Below, piece by piece: positions 59,591 to 64,000 of a stretch of 64,000 nt of DNA. The notes beneath the pieces are model-generated. The model did not search any database. It was not told the DNA's origin and saw only the letters and a list, made by a program, of their open reading frames with translations. Within the stretch, counting starts at the first letter, position 1. Each line of letters opens with the position of its first letter. Source of the stretch: Acidimicrobiales bacterium (GTDB lineage: Bacteria > Actinomycetota > Acidimicrobiia > Acidimicrobiales > Iamiaceae). A program made the translations under genes and the position numbers. The stretch is taken from NCBI GenBank assembly GCA_025463985.1, contig JAODBM010000207.1, positions 1 through 64,000 on the forward strand, read 5' to 3'.

Positions 59591-59878
59591 ATGTGCAGGA
59601 ACATCACCACGCTGCGGGGCCTCGAGCCGGCCGCGACCGACGAGGAGATCGAGGCGGCCGCGCGCCAGTTCGTCCGCAAGATCAGCGGGGTGCAGTCGAC
59701 CTCGGCGCGCACCGAGGCCGCCTTCGAGCGGGCGGTGCGCGAGATCGTGCACGCCACCTCGCACCTGCTGGCCGATCTGCCGCCCCGCCAACAGCCGCCG
59801 CCGACCCTGCCCCCGCTGCGCCGCCGCGCCGCCGGGCCGGGTCGACTGGGTGAGCGGGCCACGGCGCGAGGTCGGTGA
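59591..59878 (+). CDS. DUF2277 family protein
   Basis: A 95-aa protein. MCRNITTLRGLEPAATDEEIEAAARQFVRKISG is the invariant DUF2277 opening, followed by EAAFERAVREIVHATSHLLADL. The C-terminal 25 residues are basic and proline-rich, an extension beyond the core. TAGGCT at 59558 is a likely -10. Members are small, and the role is unknown. Confidence 0.9.
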   Translation: MCRNITTLRGLEPAATDEEIEAAARQFVRKISGVQSTSARTEAAFERAVREIVHATSHLLADLPPRQQPPPTLPPLRRRAAGPGRLGERATARGR

Positions 59879-60018
59879 ACCATCGCTGCGCAGCCGCGCT
59901 GGCCACGGCGCCGCTGGCGACCGTGATGCGCGCGGATGCCGGCGATGATGCGCCCGGATGGGGGTGAGTCGCGTGTGGCGCGGGTAGCAACGTCGACCTG
60001 TGCCCAGGAGAGATCGCT

Positions 60019-60414
60019 ATGCAGCCCACTGACGTCGGCACCCGGATCCGGCTCCCGCGAGATGCCGCCGCGATCGCCGCGGCGCGCTCGTGGGTCTCCG
60101 AGACCATCCGGGCCCGTCACGCCCTGCGGCCCGAGCGGGTCGAGGCCACGCTGGTGATGGTCAGCGAGCTGGTCACCAACGTGATCCTGCACACCGAGGC
60201 CGAGCCCGAGATCGTGGTCGCCGACCTCGAGGATCAGGTCGTCGTCGAGGTGCGAGACGACGATCCCGCCGAGCCGGTGGTGCAGGAGCCCGACCCGCAG
60301 CGCGCCGGCGGCAACGGCTTGCGCATCGTGGCCTCGTGGGCCGAGCGTTGGGGCGTCCGGCGGTTGGACGATGGCGGCAAGGTGGTCTGGTTCAGCGTCC
60401 CCGTGCGGGAGTGA
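60019..60414 (+). CDS. RsbW-like ATP-binding protein, third copy
   Basis: A 131-aa HATPase_c_2 protein with N-box VMVSELVTNVILHTE and glycine box GNGLRIVASW, where GNG replaces the usual GRG. AGGAGAG precedes the ATG. Unlike the copies at 44976 and 49013 it stands alone, with no STAS or sigma gene beside it. It is probably another partner-switching kinase. Confidence 0.85.
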   Translation: MQPTDVGTRIRLPRDAAAIAAARSWVSETIRARHALRPERVEATLVMVSELVTNVILHTEAEPEIVVADLEDQVVVEVRDDDPAEPVVQEPDPQRAGGNGLRIVASWAERWGVRRLDDGGKVVWFSVPVRE

Positions 60415-60441
60415 CCCCGTCGCGCTGACGCCGCTGACCGC

Positions 60442-62925
60442 TCAGCGGAGGCGTCGGGCGTCGGCCGCCAGCAGCACACCGATGGCCTCGGCCGGCTGCG
60501 GCGCGGCGAAGTAGTAGCCCTGACCGAGCTGGCAGCCCATGGCGTCCAGCATCCGCGCTTGTGCCTCTGTCTCGATGGCCTCCGCCACGGGGGTCAGGCG
60601 CAGGCTGTGTGCCAGGCGGACGATCGCCAACGGCAGCGTCGAGCCGTCCTGCTCGACCTCGAGGGCGCGCACGAAGCTGCCGTCGATCTTGAGCACGTCG
60701 ATGGGAAAGCGCTGCAGGTACGAGAGCGACGAGTACCCGGTCCCGAAGTCGTCGATGGCCAGCTGGATGCCGAGGGCCTTCAGCGCCGCGAGGCTGGCCA
60801 GGCCGCCCTCGGGGTCGTGCATGACGGCGCCTTCGGTGATCTCGAGGACGAGGTTGTGCGCCGGCAGCCCCGAGGTGGTGAGCACCTCGCCGACCCGCTG
60901 CGGGAGGCTGGCGCGCCGCAGCTGGCACGGTGACAGGTTGACGTTGACCGTCAGGTCCGGGAGTCCGAGCTCGAGCTGCCAGCGCCGGGTCTGCTCGCAG
61001 GCCCGTTCCAGCACGATGTCGCCTATGGCGTCGATGATGCCGGTCTCTTCGGCGATCGGGATGAAGGCGTCCGGGGCCACGAGGCCGCGCTCGCCGTGCT
61101 TCCAGCGCACGAGTGCCTCGATGCTGACGACGCGCCCGGTCCGCAGCTCGAGGATCGGCTGGTAGTGGATCACGAACTCGTCTTCGAGCACCGCGCTGCG
61201 CAGCGCCGCCTCGAGGTCGAGGCGCTCCATCGCGGCGGCGTGCATGCCGTCTTCGAACGACTCGTACCGGCCTTTGCCGAGCCGCTTGGCCGTGTACATC
61301 GCGAGGTCCGCGTTGCGCAGCAGCTGCTCGCAGCCGAGGCCGGCAGCGTCGAACGCGATGCCGATGCTGCAGGTGATCGACACGTCCTTGCCGCCGATCC
61401 GGAACGGCGGCTCCATCGCCGCCAGCGCCCGCTCGGCGACTCTGGCGACCTGCTCGCGGTCCTCGACGTCCTCCAGCAGCAGCGCGAACTCGTCACCGCC
61501 GAGGCGGGCGGCCGTGTCGCCCGGCCGCAGGCACGCGCGCAGCCGCTGGCCGACCTGCACGAGCAGCTCGTCGCCCACGGTGTGGCCGAGGCTGTCGTTG
61601 ATCGTCTTGAAGTTGTCGAGATCGAGGAACGCGACGGCCAGGTGGCGGTCGAGGTGGGTGCGCCGGGCCAACGCGTGATCGACCCGGTCGCGGAACAGCG
61701 CCTGGTTGGCGAGGTCGGTCAGCGAGTCGTGGAAGGCCTGGTGCGCGAGCTGCTCCTCGAGCCGCCGCTGCTCGGTCACGTCGCGAAAGCTCCAGACCCG
61801 TCCCTTGATCTCGCCATCGACGCGCTGGGGGAACGAGAACCGCTCGAAGACCCGGCCATCGAGGAACTGCAGCGTGTCGTGGACGTCAGTCTCGGGGTTG
61901 GCGTAGAGCGCGGCGACCTTGGAGCGGAAGTCGAGCGGGTCGAGGAGCTGGCTGAGCACGAAGCCGATCACGGCCTCGTCGTCGCCCGCCGCGAGCATGT
62001 GTGCTGGTACCCGCCACATCTCTTCGAAGCGACGGTTGTAGCTGGTGATCCGGCCGGCCAGGTCGACGACGAGGATGCCGTCGGCCGTGGCGTCCAGCGT
62101 CGCCTCGAGCAGCGACAGCGCGTCGTGCAGGTTGCCCTCGGCGAGCCGGCGGGCGGTGATGTCGTGCCCAGAGACCACCAGCCCCTGCACGGTGGGGTCC
62201 TCCAAGAGGTTCACGATCGACAGCTCGATCGGCACGGCCGCGCCGCTCAGGCCGTGCCGGAACCGCAGCTCGACGTGCACGGCGCGGACCCCGGTGTGGG
62301 ACTGGCAGCCGATCGCCTCGGTCAGCGCGTCGGTGAGCAGGCTCCGGTCGTCGTCGACCACGAGATCGACGAGGGGCCGGTGCTCGGCATCCTCCTGGTC
62401 GTGGCCGAGCAAGCGGGTGAGGGCACCCGACGTCGACTGCACGGTGCGGTCGGCGGCCACGAGCATCGAGATGGTCGGCGCATGCTGGAGCACGGCCCGG
62501 AACTTCGCGACCTCGTTGGTGGCGATCTCCCAGCGCCGGCGCTCGGTCATGTCGCGCAAGCAGAGCAGGATCAGGTCGCCGCCCTCGGTTGCGACCGGCG
62601 CGCCGATCAGCTCGACGAGCTTCCACCCTTCGCTGGTCGCGACCCGCAGCTCGATCGGCGTGCCGACCGTCTTGCCCTGCACGCTCTGCATCGAGAGCAG
62701 GGCCACCTCGACGTCGTCCGGGTGCACGAGCTCGAACGCGGACCGCCCGAGCCACGCCGCCTCCGGCGCCCCCACCAGGCGTTCCGCCGCCCGGTTGGCC
62801 CAGCACACCAACGCGTCGCCGTCGATCGCGACGACGGCGTCGGGCAGGGCGAGGGCCACCTCCGCCGCGAAGGCCGCTTGCAGACGCGAACGTTCGCCGA
62901 GTGGCGCGACCAGGTCAGAGCACAC
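60442..62925 (-). CDS. PAS-GGDEF-EAL cyclic-di-GMP enzyme
   Basis: An 827-aa cytoplasmic signalling protein. Three PAS-like domains occupy about residues 15-130, 140-262 and 268-385. The GGDEF domain has RLGGDEFALLL (residues 476-480) with an upstream RPGD inhibitory site five residues before it, and the EAL domain has SIEALVRW (EAL at 603-605), NVNLSP and DDFGTGYSSLSYL. Both catalytic motifs are intact, so it could make and degrade c-di-GMP depending on PAS signals. It uses a GTG start. Confidence 0.93.
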   Translation of the reverse strand: MCSDLVAPLGERSRLQAAFAAEVALALPDAVVAIDGDALVCWANRAAERLVGAPEAAWLGRSAFELVHPDDVEVALLSMQSVQGKTVGTPIELRVATSEGWKLVELIGAPVATEGGDLILLCLRDMTERRRWEIATNEVAKFRAVLQHAPTISMLVAADRTVQSTSGALTRLLGHDQEDAEHRPLVDLVVDDDRSLLTDALTEAIGCQSHTGVRAVHVELRFRHGLSGAAVPIELSIVNLLEDPTVQGLVVSGHDITARRLAEGNLHDALSLLEATLDATADGILVVDLAGRITSYNRRFEEMWRVPAHMLAAGDDEAVIGFVLSQLLDPLDFRSKVAALYANPETDVHDTLQFLDGRVFERFSFPQRVDGEIKGRVWSFRDVTEQRRLEEQLAHQAFHDSLTDLANQALFRDRVDHALARRTHLDRHLAVAFLDLDNFKTINDSLGHTVGDELLVQVGQRLRACLRPGDTAARLGGDEFALLLEDVEDREQVARVAERALAAMEPPFRIGGKDVSITCSIGIAFDAAGLGCEQLLRNADLAMYTAKRLGKGRYESFEDGMHAAAMERLDLEAALRSAVLEDEFVIHYQPILELRTGRVVSIEALVRWKHGERGLVAPDAFIPIAEETGIIDAIGDIVLERACEQTRRWQLELGLPDLTVNVNLSPCQLRRASLPQRVGEVLTTSGLPAHNLVLEITEGAVMHDPEGGLASLAALKALGIQLAIDDFGTGYSSLSYLQRFPIDVLKIDGSFVRALEVEQDGSTLPLAIVRLAHSLRLTPVAEAIETEAQARMLDAMGCQLGQGYYFAAPQPAEAIGVLLAADARRLR

Positions 62926-63022
62926 GCCTGCCCATCGGCCGCGGTGCCGCCGATGTGACCCGTCGACGAAAGGAAACCCCGTTGCGCCGCGAACCTGCCG
63001 GCGTCGATCGGGGCGCTGAGGG

Positions 63023-64000
63023 CTAGTTGCCGCCCGATGCGCCGTGGCGCGGCGGCTTGATCGCTGCGAGGTTCGAATGCGCGGGGTGCCGCTGCCCCGC
63101 GGGCCCGATCGCGAAGTCGCTGATCACGTTCCACAGCAGGTTGCGCAGCACGCAGTCCGCCAAGGTGGCCCCCGTCGTGGTCGGGGTCTCGGGCGTGCAG
63201 CGGGGCCCGAGGTGGGCATCGAGCTCGAGGGTGCCGGTGTTGAGCACCCCGGCGCCGGCCGGGAACGTCGAGTACGTCATGTCCGAGTACGAGCGCGTGC
63301 CGCGGCAGGTGAGCGGCGAGTGGGTGAGGATCTCCAGATCGGCGGGGAGCGGCTTGCCGGGCACCACCCGGTCGTACTCGGAACGCACCATGCCGGGCAG
63401 CCGGCTGCCGTCGACGAGCCCGGTGCCTTGGAACATCCAGGCGCCGGCGTCGGCCACCACCATGTCGGCCTTCAGCCCGCCCTCGTTGCACTCGTACCAG
63501 TTGCCGGTCAGGGTGCTCTCCGGGTTGGCGAGCGGGGGGTCCCGCCAGTTGGTGGTGGTCTGGCGGGGGTCGGCCTGGGCCACCGGGTCGTGGCCCACCC
63601 CGCGGTAGTTGACGATCCGCCGGTCAGCGCCCAGCGGCGAGCTCTCGAAGCGGATGCGGCGGTACACGGCGTTCGCGCCGAGGAACACGATGTTCGTGCC
63701 CGCGTCGCGGGCCGCCTCGAGGCCGCCGCGCATCGTCGGCGAGTAGTACTCGTCGTGGCTCCCCGAGATGATCACGCGGTGGTTGCGCATCAGCTCGGGG
63801 TGCTCGTGCTGGTCGACGTTGGTCGTGTAGGTCACGTCCGCGCCCTCGGCCTCGAGCATCGAACCGACCCCGGTCGTGCCGCCGAACAGGTAGGCCGAGC
63901 CGCCGATGCCGCCGCCGAAGGGCCGGTCGAGGCTGACGGTGGTGGCTCGACCCGCGCTGCCGCCCGCGGAGCTGCCGTAGAGGCCATGGCCGCCCCACGT
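63023..64000 (-). CDS. N,N-dimethylformamidase beta-subunit-like protein (5' partial)
   Basis: The frame is open to the window edge, giving 325 C-terminal residues of a larger protein. Upstream of the ATG at 63859 it reads GSSAGGSAGRATTVSLDRPF and FGGTTGVGSMLEAEG, so the true start is outside. GSHDEYYSPTMRGGLEAARDAG and FLGANAVYRRIRFE are typical of the dimethylformamidase beta-subunit-like C-terminal domain. Members are large secreted or cytoplasmic proteins of mostly unknown substrate; cysteine pairs late in the protein hint at export. Confidence 0.8.
   Translation of the reverse strand, partial: TWGGHGLYGSSAGGSAGRATTVSLDRPFGGGIGGSAYLFGGTTGVGSMLEAEGADVTYTTNVDQHEHPELMRNHRVIISGSHDEYYSPTMRGGLEAARDAGTNIVFLGANAVYRRIRFESSPLGADRRIVNYRGVGHDPVAQADPRQTTTNWRDPPLANPESTLTGNWYECNEGGLKADMVVADAGAWMFQGTGLVDGSRLPGMVRSEYDRVVPGKPLPADLEILTHSPLTCRGTRSYSDMTYSTFPAGAGVLNTGTLELDAHLGPRCTPETPTTTGATLADCVLRNLLWNVISDFAIGPAGQRHPAHSNLAAIKPPRHGASGGN

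Noticed and set aside
61096-62958. 620-codon plus-strand open frame opposite the GGDEF/EAL gene
   Set aside because: It is a shadow of the PAS-GGDEF-EAL gene with no recognisable domain.

Overview
The window looks like a chromosomal segment of a high-GC (around 70%) actinobacterium. The gene set (BldC-like and WhiB-like regulators, a SigF-type sigma factor with a UsfX-like partner, DUF2017 next to clpS, a caa3-type oxidase, an Rv2578c-type radical SAM gene) points to Actinomycetota and fits class Acidimicrobiia best. That placement is inference from gene content; no rRNA is present. There are no insertion sequences, phage genes or CRISPR arrays. Many genes start 6-7 bases after a TANNNT hexamer, the signature of leaderless mRNAs in actinobacteria, and I used it to choose several starts.

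Layout. 1-9407: purine synthesis (purC partial, purS, purQ, purL, purF, purM), with a small basic protein on the opposite strand between purQ and purL, and maf and dusB on the minus strand. 9496-15842: a lone ParA-like ATPase with a zinc-ribbon partner, pyrE, a 68-aa BldC-type regulator, an ACT-domain malic enzyme, a HAD hydrolase and two DJ-1/PfpI-type genes. 15901-18621: tRNA-Phe, tRNA-Asp and tRNA-Glu on the minus strand; between Asp and Glu lie a Flp pilin, an ArsR/SRPBCC/DinB-like fusion and a YCII protein. 18801-21447: a membrane-anchored HExxH protease, DUF2017 and clpS.

21452-31741 is a respiratory block: heme A synthase, heme O synthase, a degenerate subunit I-like protein, a subunit III-like protein and an unknown membrane protein, then the normal caa3 oxidase (II with fused cytochrome c, I, III, IV-like) and a CtaG-type assembly factor. 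The degenerate subunit I keeps both low-spin heme ligands but has lost the heme a3 ligand, two CuB ligands and the cross-linked tyrosine. 31781-36364: an ABC-2 exporter pair, serS and two tandem secreted paralogues with duplicated leaders. 36381-43791: a radical SAM gene under a perfect SOS box, a cysteine dioxygenase/rhodanese pair behind a Cys-containing leader ORF, pdxH, a CcdA/TlpA pair, a whiB7-like gene with an apparent uORF-plus-terminator attenuator, orn, dut and a SufR-like regulator.

43814-49381 carries partner-switching stress regulation: sigma factor, UsfX-like anti-sigma and RsbW-like ATPase, then after a ligase and a small membrane gene a SpoIIE-type phosphatase, STAS protein and second ATPase. 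49402-50391 is a patatin-like lipase. 50544-59103 is an eight-gene, overlap-coupled operon of sugar-nucleotide enzymes and glycosyltransferases, including three tandem CgeB-like paralogues, probably for an undescribed glycan or glycolipid. The window ends with a small HELCH-motif protein, DUF2277, a third RsbW-like ATPase, a PAS/GGDEF/EAL protein and a partial dimethylformamidase-like gene.
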